This document shows, piece after piece, positions 11,625 to 24,299 of a stretch of 64,000 nt of DNA. The notes under the pieces are model-generated. The model did no database searches, was not told the origin of the DNA, and saw only the letters and a program-made list of their open reading frames with translations. Within the stretch, counting starts at the first letter, position 1; every line of letters starts with the position of its first letter. The stretch is from Pontederia crassipes (taxonomy: Eukaryota; Streptophyta; Magnoliopsida; Commelinales; Pontederiaceae): NCBI GenBank assembly GCA_030549335.1, contig CM060190.1, forward strand, positions 69,516,118 to 69,580,117, read 5' to 3'. The position numbers and the translations under genes are program-made.

Positions 11625-12329
11625 TTACACCTCAATAATAAAATTGTTGGTGTGACGAGAGCCACCACCAACACCAATTCGGCTTCTGAGCTTCCTCTCC
11701 TTAATGGCAGGGTCCTCCAGGAGAAGCATCTTGTCCTTGTCTCTCACTCCCACCATGTGGAGGTGGTCTCCGTCCTCCCTCTCCTTTCCCTTGAATATGA
11801 GCCTCTGCTCCCTCGGTTCCAGCCCGGTCACCATGGACACAGCCATCTTCAACTCCCCTGCAATTGATGCCCACGTCAAAAACAGTCAGGGATGGATGAT
11901 CATCTCACCACTTGCAGAAACTCACTCACTCGAGTGTTCGATAAACAAGCAGATGAGCATAATAACGAAGAAAAGTACTACCAATCAGATTACCAAAAAC
12001 ACACAGCTTAAGTTGCATGGAAACAGATATAATTCTGCGTGACGCAGGGGTAAAGGAATGTGATTGAGCATGAGCTTACCGAAGGTGGAAGTGGCACCAA
12101 TGGATACATCGTGCCAACTTGATCCGGTGGAAATCCTGACGATAATAAGTCCGTCCTCGCCCTTACCGCATTCCCTCTTCTGAACCAGCATCCCTCCGGG
12201 CCTCACCTCCCATATGATATCACAGCCGTCGTCGATACCGCCGTCGTGGTCACTACCACCACTCTTTCCCCGGCCGACCCTAAAGCAACTTCTCTTGGAC
12301 AACAGCTTCTTTGATCCCAACAAGATCAT
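11625..12329 (-). CDS. Ubiquitin-like protein related to BAG1-4, no BAG domain
   Basis: Two exons: 12329-12080 and 11857-11625, joined in phase 1 through TTCG|GTAAGC and TTGCAG|GGGAG. The product is 160 residues. Residues ~44-52 read GGMLVQKRE, the block that precedes the ubiquitin-like domain of plant BAG co-chaperones. The domain follows (~60-132), with SSWHDVSIGATSTFGELK, MVTGLEPREQRLIFKGKERE and HMVGVRDKDKMLLLEDPAIK, all highly typical of the family. The BAG helices that bind Hsp70 are absent: the reading frame ends 19 residues after the DPAIKERKLR motif. Arabidopsis has comparable short ubiquitin-like proteins (I recall At5g14360 and At5g40630), so this is probably a real short family rather than a truncation. 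Role unknown; it may compete for partners of the BAG ubiquitin-like domain. It lacks a C-terminal GG, so it is not a conjugated modifier. Confidence 0.85.
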
Positions 12330-12399
12330 ACTTCCCGCTCTTTGTATATCTTCGACTTTCCCAACTTGTGTGTAAAGCCTTGCAGTGCTAGATTTTTAT

Positions 12400-12433
12400 G
12401 GAGTAACTATATACATATATGGAGGGAGGGAGG

Positions 12434-12504
<71 letters not shown>

Positions 12505-12530
12505 AGTGAGAGAGAGAGAGAGGTTGGGCA
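12400..12530 (-). promoter_or_regulatory. TATA-like box and (GA)n tract upstream of the UBL gene
   Basis: A near-pure GA microsatellite occupies 12431-12523 (CT-rich on the gene's coding strand), starting with ggagggaggg. Just downstream on the gene strand is TATATGTATATAG (about 12402-12416), some 75 bases before the ATG. The spacing suggests the tract is in the core promoter or the start of the transcript. Plant BBR/BPC factors bind GA repeats of this kind, so a regulatory role is plausible but unproven. The tract is also expected to vary in length between individuals. Confidence 0.45.
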
Positions 12531-13445
12531 TGCATGCTTTAGAAAACATGCATTAGTTGATGCATGACTAAAAGAAAGAGCAAACAACCGACCCTTGATC
12601 AGCCATCTTTTAATTAACAAAAGGGGCCAACAACCGTTAGGTAATCAGAAGAATTTGATAGCTTTTATTTCCTACAGGTTGTACTGCTGGCTAAAGTGGT
12701 ACGTAGGGGGTTTGAGATGTTGGACTAAAATAGTTGATCGTGGTGGAGCTTCTTCTCGGTGGCCATCACTTTTAGGCAGGACGTGCGAGCAGCACAGCTC
12801 ACGGCGGATAGAGGAACGAGCTCTGCTTGATTGGGTTTGTTCGGCGTAGGCCTACCAGCTGCAGTTTTATGTTGATGCCAGCATCTGCTAAATCTTTGTA
12901 ATCCTTAATGCGTACGTGCGTAACAGAGAGATATATCAATGTGGAATGGAAGATGAATGATAGAATCCAACTTAAGACAAGCATAATGAGTTCCGATTCT
13001 TGTAATGTCTTGTAGCTAAGAATTAAATTTATTGGTCCCAGATGGACGTATTGCAGCCACACCAACCAAGCTACAGGAACAGCAGCCTGATGGGCATCGA
13101 ATCAGGATAAATTAAACTATCCAAAAGTGGCCCCGATTGCGATCATAGGTAATAAGTGCTAGTAGATCATATGTAATGACCCAGCTAAGTTAGTGCCACT
13201 ATCTGCAACCTCCCAATTCCGAGACCAATCCAGCTCGAGAATTATATTTGGGCGAGCTTAAGACCTCGTCTTAAACCTGGGATGACGCTTTAACTCAATC
13301 CCATTACTTTCACTTTGATTGGACTTATGATGACAGTGCATTTTCACAGGTTCAATGATGGAGCCATGGAGGCTCTTCCTACAGCCTTGAGTATGCAATA
13401 ATAGATCAACAAGTCTTTGATATTGAGGGAACAAGCAGCTCTCAG
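12531..13445. other. Intergenic, nothing recognised
   Basis: Short open frames here are chance. No splice-bounded coding segment, RNA gene or recognisable repeat was found. Confidence 0.4.
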
Positions 13446-15434
13446 TGTAACGCCTGGACAGTTTGGAAACAAAAAAGAAAAGAGAAGAGAAGAAAAAGAA
13501 GAAAGAAAAAAGATAAAAGATAAAAAAAAAGAATTAAGTTTAAAGCAAACCAGGAGATAAGAAGAGAATAAAATTTGACTCCAAGAATCATATCTCATCT
13601 CTTTTATAAATATGGGTCAAACCATAGTCGGCCCTAATTTTTTACTCCTCCCTCTCCACGAAAATTTTCCATGGGCCACCTCTAGGAGACAATTTTAAGT
13701 ACGAACATGATGTACAACAACAAGGGGAGAACGAGTAGAGGAAGAAGAAAAAAGAAGAGGAACATGAGGTTTCAATAGAAATTTTACAAAGTATGAAATT
13801 ATGATAAATTCATCGTAGAATCTTGGTTTTAGATTTGAAGCGTGCTCTGATTAATCCATAATCATAGTACAATGATATTAGATGATGCATGATGTCGGCA
13901 ATCATCGAAAAGATGATAAAAAACCTCCCTACGTCTTCACGTAGGTTTCCGCATAACAGAACCCAACCCAAATTTACTGTAACCCGACCCAGGTAGGTCC
14001 ATGCCCAGATCGAGTTCACCAGAACTCGAACCGGATCTACCATGACCGAAGTTCTCGAGCTTTGCGACATGATGAACTCGGCTTGGGTTAAACCTCGATG
14101 AACGTGATCAGGTGCGCCGCCGCCTGATCGATCAATGACATGAACTCAACTCGGGTATAATCGGAACTTGACCCCGATTCCCATAGAAATTACCCGATGA
14201 CGCCCGACTAATTTGACTCTGTAAATCCAGCCTCAATATGACTCTAACCCGACTCGGATTCCCATGCAAATTATCGAGAACTTGATGTATGAATTCGGAT
14301 CGGGTTCTACCTATATCCAACCTAAGTTCTGACCCTACAATGATGATTTATGCTCTTAAAATTGATCTACAATATAATGATGTTTAGCATGATTTTACAT
14401 TCTAGATTTCTCTTTACGAACTATATTATATAATGATGATGTCAAATATGACCCTACGATCTTATAACTCTCCTTATGATGCTTTCATCTAAATTAAATT
14501 ATACATATGATTATATTGATCATGTCTTGTGAATCTTGATCTATTTATAATGATGATTATGATTATGCATCTTGATCCTATCTTGTAACTTTGATTAAGA
14601 CTTATAAGATTATGATGATTATGACTCTTAATTATTATAATTCTTTGATTATTTTATATGATGATCTAAATCCTGATCATCCTCTGAATCTTAATTAAGA
14701 TAAATTAAAAGTTGCATGATAAAAGACAAAAAAAATGTTAAATGGAGAGTTTTTATGATGATGGACTGGCGATGACTAGGTATGGGCAGACTATGGTCAA
14801 TTATAGGTTGACTCCAATCACTTATGGATTAACTTTGCCAATTATGATGACGATGACGGGTGAGTTGAAGTATATTTCATGACATGTCAAAGATGAATAA
14901 TAAAATGATGAAGAAGAAGATGAAAACATATGAACAATAATTCCTTTCTTTATGATGATTGACTATTGTTGCCGATGATTTTTTCATGATTTTATTAATT
15001 TTATATTTCATGATTTCCTTTACTCATGCCTACGTCCTTTCTATATAACAATGATGTTCATATGATTTCTGTCTCATATCATAATTGTCTTTACTTTACT
15101 TCTATAATGAGTTGCAAAACTCAGAGAAAAATTTTTCTCTTTCATTTTTATACATGCAAGTTCATGTCAGAATGATGAAAATGACCAACAATGACAGATC
15201 GAGATTGTGGTGACAACACATGAGTGTACTGAGTCCTTTAATGACTTAATTTATCTTTTATTGATAACAGGATGTTATATTATATGAGTTTTATGATTCA
15301 TTCATTAGTTCTCGCATATATCGTTTTTCTCTATCTTTTGCTATTATCTTATGTTGAATTGGCGAGTCCTTTTGATCATCATAACATCCCTCAAAACGTA
15401 TTCTATCATGACGGACTGCAATTGGGAACATTAC
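13446..15434 (+). mobile_element. Candidate LTR block (Ty3/gypsy type)
   Basis: Starts TGTAACGCCTGG, the kind of terminus seen in plant gypsy LTRs and in the better-supported solo LTRs at 44.6 and 48.3 kb. It holds a TATAAATATGG promoter-like box at about 13604 and a GTACTGAGT motif near 15226, also found near the 3' end of the 48.3-kb LTR. A possible end is ACATTACA at 15427-15434. The flanks (ctcag and atgac) do not match, so the borders or the solo-LTR reading may be wrong. The interior at 14340-15100 is rich in ATGAT-type simple sequence. Confidence 0.35.
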
Positions 15435-16248
15435 AATGACACATTTCTTAATTCATAAATTAAGAGACGACGAATTCAAAAACTGGCAAGAGCTATGCCA
15501 GTCTTCGTTTATAATCGGAGAAATCGTTGACGTTAAAAGGTAAGATGTTTAAGACACCTACATAAGGCTGAGTATGCAATTAGTCAAGCCGTTCAAATTG
15601 TCTCTTTTTCCATTTATAAATATTACAAAATATGCCAAGCAACAAATATAGTTGGAAGGACAAAAGATCAAATCCCTTTTATATGGAACATTTTTAGTAA
15701 AAAACAATCAAAAAAATTGAAACCAGAAAGAGGAAGATTATTGGAGCATTCCAGATCAAAAAGTCCAGGCAGGGGTATCAAAGAACAGAACCATACGCCA
15801 TCAAATGTTCCAAGTGTCGCAATGATGCTGATCATTCCAAGGGAACTTAAAATGTCAATTGTCAAATAGTTAATAACTTTTCAAATGTTTTGTAACCTGA
15901 AAGCAAGGAACAAGGTCGGTACGTGGCAGACCCTCTATACTTGCAATAACTAATACTTTCTCAAAGTCCGAAAATATGACAAGTCAGTGCTTCAAAAATG
16001 ACCCAGAGAGACTCCAAACTTAGGGATCGATAAACTGGCTGATGGGGGGACAAAAAAACTATGGTGAGGAGACCTGAAATCTACAAAACTTCTCGCACAT
16101 TTTGACTGCAGCAATTTGTGTAGTTGTAGCATACTCAAGGTAACATTGTTATCATCGAAATTTGAATTCGATTTGCATGGCGCAATAATCTGCATTTCTT
16201 CCCTCATGTTGCATGCAAAATTCTCTGTTATTATCCAATTCACAGTGA
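15435..16248. other. 3' flank of the RETICULATA-like gene
   Basis: AT-rich spacer that should include the 3' untranslated region of the minus-strand gene ending at 16249. No other feature seen. Confidence 0.4.
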
Positions 16249-19200
16249 CTATGTCGAACTTGGGCTCACCTTTTTCCTAACAATTCTCTTGCGGCGGGCT
16301 TTTGTAGGTTTGGTGTCAGCATCTTCACTGCCCTGCTTGATACCGAGTAACCCAAGGCCAGATATCAAAGCATTCTTTGAGATGAACCACTTTGAAGTTG
16401 GCTTCTCAACAGCTTCCGAAGGTCTGTTATAGGCCTTCAATAGATTATCAGACTGCAGAAGTGGATCAGCTTCCACACCGAGCCAAGCGAGCCTAGATTT
16501 CTCCCCAAGCTGAATATTTAACATTCTGCATGCATATCAAAGAAATATAATATGCAATCTTATATCCACTAGACAATAGAAAATTATTTTCAGACAATGA
16601 AAAGCGATAGAAGTAATCATATGAGCAGAAGCATAGGCCACTGACAGACAATAAAGCTATAGAAAATCAAAGTAAAAAAATTCAGCAGTCCAAATTTGGC
16701 CCTGTATCAAAATATGTTATCAAACATGTAACTTCTTTATGTCTGTGGACATTAATCTCACCAAAATGATGCGTCATAAAGGTTTGACATTTTACTTTAA
16801 GGTTAGTTCTTTTGACAAAATAGACCATCACGCATGAGCTGTAATTATACCTTAGCACTGTGCTGAAAGAGATTGCCACCCCAAGAACATCAAAGTGGTT
16901 GAACATGGCTCTATCGAATCCATATAAAAGTTGATATCTGATATTTGCATAAAGTCCTAAGAAGGCACCATAGCCAAGGGCATTGCTACTAACAGGAGGT
17001 ATGGTCACCGATAACCTACACAAAAGAGAACAAGTACAAAATGATGATAATGGATACGCTTTTTACAAACATTAACAACAAAGATATGAATGCCTCTGTG
17101 AGCATAGAGATCACTGGTATAGAATTTCACCTTTCAGCCTTTTTGGTTGATAATGCATTCGATACAACACCTTGAACTGAACCTGCAACCAAACCAAGTA
17201 AAGAAAATTCTGCAGCCTTGCAAAAGAAAGAGTAAACTCTTTTTTGCAGATCAAATTCTCTCATCCGATAGCTTTGTTCAAATATATTATTAGGAAGTTT
17301 CTGAATGGTGTTTTGCAAATCATATTGGAATGTGCTCCCATATGAACGACTTGGTGCAAGTGACCAAACAAGAACTCCATTGCAAACCATAACTGTCAAA
17401 ACATTAATGAGAGCCAAGTCCCATTCTTTCTTGATCCTGTCAAGAGAAATGAAAACAATGAAGACCATATTAACATAATTTTTTTCTAAAAGATGTTAAC
17501 AATTAAGATATTACCTCTCTTTGCGATTTTTGATTTCCCACCACACTGAGTATCCTAAGGTAGTTGCTTCTTCAAGGAGCAACTTAAATAAGAAACCTGG
17601 ATCTGCAAGCATCCTGCATATGAAATAACTTATAAGAAAACTCCAAATTTTTAGAAATGTCCCCTCAAAAAAGCATCCTGCATATGAAAAGCACATTAGT
17701 AAAAACAACACAAGTCAAGTTTTATAAATGTCCTCACTATGCTTAGGACGTTATATGAAATAACTTATAAGAACACTCCAAATTTTACGTTCATACTCTG
17801 GCAAATGCCAAACGTGAGATGCTAATGCAACTTGAACAAAATTAAATATGTTGTTATTACACAGAATAAAGATAATGAACATTACTGCTTCCGTTGAAAA
17901 CATTTTCCCTGGTGTTGACAGTACATATGTTGTTGAAAGCATGAAAGTAGAGATAAGAAAAAAGGAACATAAGTATTCTATCGAGAAAGGTTGACATAGA
18001 AAAAGCTCAGGGATATTTCCAAATGTGCCTATCAAGAAAGTTCTCCATTACCCAGATCTTTTTTGGGGTTTGGATCACCATGAAGAGAGTCAACAACACA
18101 TGCAGCAGTAAACTAAGAATTCTTCTTCCTTTTTAGGAGAGGGAAGGATGGCTACCAAGTTTCAATATCCAAGGAATTAGATTTCTTAACAGAACTTCTA
18201 TAGCCACCAAGAAAAAGGAAAAAGAACTACACGATAGTGACAGCAACGATACTTGAACTTCAGAAGAAGCAATAGCATCACAGACAACAAAAGAATACAG
18301 GGTATTCTGCGGGAACTGTGCATTTGAGTGTAAAAATCTCAACCTGTACAATAAAAAAGGATAGAAGACTCAAATGTACTACAGACAGAGATCAGATGCA
18401 AATATCATCTAGTTACGTTGTTGATTTTCATAAGAAAAATCCTGCATTGGTCATTCATGAAGCATATATAAGGCTATCCTTGACATAATGGTTAAGTAGC
18501 CTTGAGGACTGAGAGGTAACGAGTTTAAGCTATGCAAACCACGTTGATTGATAAAGCCATGTGTCATTTTACCTTCCGATAAATGCCCGAGACAACCACT
18601 CTGGAAGAGCTCTAGAAATTGCCCTGGATGTCGTTGGCCTAGCATTGATTGACAAGAAGCACACCATTTGGGCAGAGCTTACCAAGCCCTACAGTTTTGA
18701 TCAAATTTTAAAACCATACAAGAAAATATATGTATATGTTAAATCAAATAGAATAAAATACCATTTCATAAGCTTGGCGAAGCCCAGCAGGCAGATTTGT
18801 TATTGTTTTGTACCACTCTTGAAGTACAGCATCCACAAACTTCTTGTCAAACAGCTGGAAAACAAAATAAAAATTGGCTAATAAAAGCGCTGTGCCTAAA
18901 CTAATTAGTTATTCACAGAAAACAATAGTTTTGTAAGACACGAACAAATCTACCAACCTCTTGAAGGATTAGACGTCTCCTAAATAACCCTCCTTCATCT
19001 CCTTCATCCCCTTCATCAAAATCATCAAAGTAATCGTCATCATCACCACCATCATCACCTCCATCGCCACCACCATGAAAATTTTTCTTTCCAATATCTC
19101 CACCACCTCCACCAAGAGATAACTGCATTGTCCAAATAGAGAAGACACTTCAGTCAAGCATGAAGTAGTTCCTTTTTTAGGGGACATGAACTTAGAACTT

Positions 19201-20458
19201 AAAACCAGTAAAACAAAAGATGATTTGTCTTATTACACATGTTCTTGAACAATCTAATCCTTATAGATCAGGAAATATAGTTCCAATTTCATCAGAGACA
19301 AGAGTGTATCCGAAAAAGATAATCAGGAAACATAGTTAGATTACCATATTTGAACAAGTCACTAAGTTGAAAAACCATCAGAAGCAAAACGATATACAAT
19401 GGTCATAAGACATTAGATGTAATATTCAGCACTGAACACTCAAACCAAATAAAAACCACAAGAAACTTAGATCCATTCAATGAATGCCAAGAATCTGTTT
19501 TGACAAAAGTAATAAAATCTCCCCCATCAGCAATTTATAGCATACAACATACTATACTCACCACTCACAAGCAATTTTTACCAAAAGGCAGTAGTGTTAG
19601 CAAATCAAGCAAGCCTGAGACTCGCTACTGAATGCTAGCACAGTTGTCCATCGGGTAACAGTATTCCGATTCTTTGATCATCAAAATATTCATTCAAATG
19701 CCTAACTCGAAAGGAAGAAATTCTCTAACACAATAAAAAGGTTAAAAAAGCCTTGCTTTTCAGGTATTCCCAAAACAAATGCATTTCAATTGGCATCACA
19801 AATCTCAGATAAGGCAAACATAATAAAACATGAACTAGAAAGAGAGAAGGCAAATGTCGTAATGGCGAGAGCAGACATAGGTATCTAACAAACGCTCAAA
19901 TATCAAAAGCTCTTAAGACATGGACCTCCTCCTTGGTTTCCCTGGATCCACGGTCATAATTAGACAGTTTCCATCACCAATCCCAATAGAAACCACCCCC
20001 AATTTCTAAAGACTGCGACTTGGCAAAACCCTCAGTACCTCCGGGCTGGTCCGCGTGGTCTTCTGGGAGAGATCGAGCTTGGACTTCTCCAGCGTCACGG
20101 CTCCAAACGCCCCGTACTGTCCACCCTTCATAACGGGAGCAGAGGCAGAGGCGGCGGCGAAGGCGGAGGAGCAGGATGGAGGGCCAGAGTCCAGTAGCGT
20201 CGGCGGCGTCGGAAAGCACTGGCCGTGCTCCATCGGAGCCGGAGGAGCCGCCGCGGAGGCGCGGATCTCGAGTGCGCGATTTCTCCGGTGGAAGGTGGAT
20301 TGGAGGAGGCAGCAGCGGCGGCGGAGGCAAGGAAGATTGGCCGGCGGCGGGAGCGGGGAGAAGGCGAGTGATTTGGGGAGGCAGCGGTGGGAGCACGCCA
20401 TGCGATGGCGTGGCGCCGTTGCGGTCGCCGCCGGCTGGGAGATGGCGAGCGAACTCAT
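16249..20458 (-). CDS. RETICULATA-related chloroplast protein (DUF3411), RER4-like
   Basis: Eight exons in consistent phase: 20458-20039, 19122-18958, 18854-18762, 18688-18573, 17613-17515, 17436-17131, 17015-16851, 16525-16249; product 546 residues. Residues 1-~70 are Ser/Arg/Ala-rich with few acids, like a transit peptide. Residues ~141-190 are a Gly run and then an Asp/Glu-rich stretch (GGGGGDIGKK, DDDDYFDDFDEGDE, GGLFRRR). The conserved family domain then runs to ~500, with NARPTTSRAISRALPEWLSR, ADPGFLFKLLLEEA, EWDLALINVLTVMVCNG, NALGYGAFLGLYANIRYQLL and WFISKNALISG, and several hydrophobic segments fit for an envelope membrane protein. The tail is Lys/Arg-rich. Family members are plastid envelope proteins needed for normal mesophyll and leaf pattern. 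I take RER4 as nearest from memory; which RER member is uncertain. Exon 1 is strongly GC-rich compared with later exons. Confidence 0.88.
17614..17790 (-). repeat. Local duplication creating a decoy splice acceptor
   Basis: Within the intron before the fifth exon, gcatcctgcatatgaaa occurs at about 17609-17625 (the real acceptor) and again near 17672-17688. The adjoining atgaaataacttataag and actccaaattt recur near 17756-17788. The second acceptor is an intact CATATGCAG|GATGC followed by non-family sequence. It looks like a small intronic duplication that copied the splice site. Confidence 0.5.
18478..18546 (+). repeat. tRNA-like SINE head, weak
   Basis: The run cttgacataatggttaagt followed by gaggtaacgagtttaagc resembles the A-box and B-box head of tRNA-derived plant SINEs. 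It lies in an intron of the RETICULATA-like gene. No SINE body or tail is recognisable, so this is a remnant at best. Confidence 0.25.
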
Positions 20459-21879
20459 CGCTATCTTTTTTTTTCGTTCTTCGTTTCCTTGCGCTTTATC
20501 TCTTCCCTTTTTTTGGTCCCCCGTCGCCTTCGTCTCCTTCGTCGTCTACAAGGTTGTTTTTTTCGTATGCATGGGCTTCTGTATTTTCGTATTTCCACTT
20601 TTGCCCTCTTCAAATATGCATTTTTTCCCTTCACAGTGTCGCATACATTACGGTATTTGTCAGTTAATTCCTAAAATTATTCCAGCTTTACCTATATTTT
20701 GCTCAAAACCTTGTGCCATCCACTTTATTTCCTGTTAATTCAACCCATATTTGCTCTTAATTATATCTATTGAGAATCTTAAATTTCCAATGTTGCCCTT
20801 AATATATTTATTGAGAATCTTAGATTTTAAGAACTGCTTTTAGTTCTTAAGTGCAAAAAACGGAAAGGCTTCTACTTAAAATTTTTTGTTTTAATAGTTT
20901 CAATGCAAATAGATAAGGGTGAACCTGAATTTAGTAATAGAATAAAAAATGGACGATTTTGATATTTCGAAATGTATAAAATTAGACTACTCATATGAAC
21001 GATTAGCTAAGCATGAGCAGTTCCTTGGGGGCTTTTGAGTTTATATGAAGCCTAGGTACACGATTTGTCACCAACCAAGTTCGTTTAAAAGATTTAATTT
21101 TCTGAATTGCACCTAACCTAAAAAACTTCAAAAAATTAATAATAATTTACTACATATTCAAATTTTATTCACAAAGCTAAAAGAAAAAAATTGAAGAATT
21201 GAAAGCACCAATAAAATCGATTACATCAACTAAAACCAATTTTCAGGAAAATTCGATAACTTGATGTAAGATTAAGAGTAGGAAGTAAACTGTGTCATTG
21301 TCTACGTCCTGATTCCAATTCATGGTGTCCCTTGAAAGCCTCAGAGATCCAATAACAATTCTCATTCGAATAGGGAGAGGAATCCTTTACATTTTTCTCT
21401 GTCCAAAATGTAAGGCACGCCTCTTAAGACTTCAATCAACTCAATATCAAAGAAGACATTCTCTTTTCCTATTACAAGATCTAAGCTAAGCTCACAAGAG
21501 AAAAAATAGAGAGTGGTTATGTCAATCTAGTTCAAGAATGCTCTAAATGCTTCACTGATATATTCTCAGTTGTCCAAAGGTTTAAATGTTAAATCAACTT
21601 ATTTTATAGGTGATCTTCTAGGAAATGACCATGTGTAACTTTTTTAAAAAAAAGTAGGAAGTTTAATTTTGTAAGTCAACTCTAAAACGAATGTCCGCTC
21701 ACAATACCTAACATTTGTTCTGCCAAAATAAATAGTCATTGCATTGTTTGTCTTTTCTGAAACGGACATACGCACCATCAGCCATCCATGGACAATATAG
21801 TCGTTACTCAACTCTAAGCGATCATGTAATATTCCTACTTTAATCACATATGATTAAATGTATTAATATTATATTATGT
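20459..21879. other. Upstream region of RETICULATA-like gene, no other gene
   Basis: 20459-20560 is T- and C-rich on the plus strand and should hold the promoter and leader of the minus-strand gene. A direct repeat of about 58 bases sits at 20760-20835 (attgagaatctta twice). The rest is AT-rich without coding signals; open frames over 20.0-20.7 kb on the plus strand are shadows of the GC-rich first exon. Confidence 0.4.
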
Positions 21880-24295
21880 GATAATTTTATGTCATGATAT
21901 ATATGTTAAAGCGAAAGGTCAAATTTTAGGTGCTAAAGCGCAAAAAGTGATGCAATTCATCTAAGTCATGAAAAGATGATTTTCGAAAATATTGAAATTA
22001 AGAAAATTAAGGTCCCGATAATTATTCTCCTATGTTAATATATTCTAAATATGATTTTTAATATTTTTAGGTAAAGTCTTGGTTAGGTTAAATGATATTG
22101 CAAAATCAGAAAATTAGAAAAACGATCGATTTTGTTCTTCGGACAAAAATTCGGATTTCGATTCCTTTGAAATTTAGCATTCTAAATATTTTATTTAGAT
22201 CCAAATGTTATTTACATGTAGTGTCTTAAGTAAATGAATAAATAAAAGAAAAAAATGACAAGCCATTTACTTAAATGACATTCTTGTAAATAAGGAGAAC
22301 TTGAAGGACACTTTGGACATTTCACCCACAAACCGACCTAAGGTCTGTTTCCATACTATATAAGACTCCAACCCTTATTCTTATATCACCTATTATAACT
22401 ACCTGGGTTCCTCATTCGTGTGGAAGAAGACAGCAACTAAGGAAGGAAATTAAGGAAGAAGCCAACACATCTAAGGGTTCATCTTTAGGGATTTCACATC
22501 AAGTAAGTTTTAAACTCCTCTCCTATGAATTATCCATATGAAGTTGGTTTAAAACAAGTTGTCCCTGATCTTTGATAGCTTTCTCTCATCTTTCATTTCA
22601 GATGATTATTAAAGAGGAATTTGTAAGATGAACAACAAATATCAACTAGTGCTGAAATTGCAAGCTGCAACTTCTAAATTATGTTATTATATCTTCGGAA
22701 TCTTCAAAAATTATAAGATTACATCTGGAAGTACTTGTTGAATTTCCATGGCCTTTGGAATTAGGGTGATTGGATAATCACACACGAAGTTATGTATGCA
22801 ATCCTAGGGGTCACTTAGGTTGTTCCAAAAAGTAGATAGGATGAAATAATAATTCGGCCATAAATTCTATACTTAAGGTTTCATGTTGAAATTTAAGGAA
22901 GAGTAATATATTTCTTTAAGGGTTCTGGAGAAATTGAAATTTCATACAAATAATGTGTGTACTAGGAATTATAATTTTTATAAGACAAAAGTCATAATCT
23001 GTCAGTTTCAGAGGTACGAGAGAACATCTTCAAATTTAGAAATTTTTGTAGATTAATATAAAATTAGAAAAATTATAAGATTGGTACTACTTCAAGCTCA
23101 GAAAGTCTACTTTTGTTAGAAATTTGAATTCATGTGATAGGATTTACACCCAAAAAGTTATAAATTTTACACTAAGTACTGTGCAGTCTGTCAGGATTCT
23201 AAAGTGGAGTAGAATATAGGCTATTTCTATAATTTTCTATGGTCATTTCGTAACGAGTTAAATTATGAATTTTATGTTGATTATAGTTGATGAAGTCTTC
23301 TATCACTGAAAATTAGTTTCACATCGATAGGAGTTATATATTAGTTGTTATATATTTTATATTATACATTGTGCAATCCGCTATTTGCAAATAAAAACAA
23401 AGTGTTTGAGCTTATATGACCATACGATGTATGGATGTAGAAATTGAGTAATGGTCATATTTGAATACATGATACATGATATGATATGAAATTATATGTT
23501 ACATGAATAGGTGCTATGTGCACACATAAAGTGTATTAATTGCTATGTGTGCAATTATTTATTCCAAAAGATGATATGACATGACATGATTTCGTAGGAC
23601 ATGTAAAAGAATAATATGATATGATATGATAGTACATGACATGATATGATTGGATCATGCATTTGCATTTCATTATCATGCATTTGCATTACCCCTGTCG
23701 GGCGATAGTTTACCATTGTACAGTTGAAAAACTTGCAAGGCCGATAGTTTACCCTTATATAGTTGAAAAACTTGCAAGGCCGATAGTTTACCCTTATATA
23801 GTTGAAAAACTTGCAAGGCCGATAGTTACCCTTACATGATTTAAAAATTGTGTAAGGCTGATAGTTTACCCTTATTTAGTTGAAAGATCTTATAAGGCCG
23901 ACAAATATCCCATAAGGGATTTTAAATTGTTTGAAGCTAAGTGCCATGTGAACCGAATTGTGAAATCGCACCTACCATTTGTATTCTCAGGGGCCACCTC
24001 TAGAATCCATCAACCTCCCCGACAAGGTCGACAGATATCTCAAAAAAGATGCCTCTGGCCAGATGGTGACATGACATGTACAGACATACAGGTTTCATGC
24101 ATCCATGCATTCATAATTTATGCATCGATGGCTCATTCTTATTTATGATATGGTGTACTTTTGACATGACCCATAGATATATAAATGTTTTCCATATCTT
24201 ATGACATGATCAAGGTTTGAATTGATGATAACTTATTGTTATATTATATATGCTGAGATAAAATAGTAATACTTGTCAAGCACGAAGAAATAATG
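21880..24295 (+). mobile_element. LTR-like block with promoter and minisatellite
   Basis: Non-coding. It has TATATAAGACTCC near 22350 followed by a leader-like stretch (cctgggttcctcattcg) and a long AT-rich body, as in large gypsy LTRs. No convincing termini or target duplications were found, so this is a guess based on style; the 3' side runs into a MITE. It carries the tandem repeat at 23697-23936. Confidence 0.3.
23697..23936 (+). repeat. 39-bp tandem minisatellite, about 6 units
   Basis: Unit begins ggccgatagtttaccctta and ends gttgaaaaacttgcaa. Two units are identical, the flanking ones diverge, and the sixth is poor. Because 39 is a multiple of three, one frame gives repeated 13-residue units (IVYPYIVEKLARP), but there is no sign of a gene. 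Confidence 0.85.
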
Positions 24296-24299
24296 TTAA

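Noticed and set aside
12385-12620. Frames of repeated Glu-Arg or Ser-Leu
   Set aside because: Pure products of the GA microsatellite.
13446-15434. Calling this block a proven solo LTR
   Set aside because: The start and internal motifs fit, but the flanking five bases do not match, so it is kept only as a candidate.
20055-20738. Long plus-strand open frames over 20.0-20.7 kb
   Set aside because: They are antisense shadows of the GC-rich first exon of the RETICULATA-like gene.
23657-23839. Repeat protein with 13-residue units
   Set aside because: Translation of a 39-bp minisatellite with no gene context, start or splice signals.
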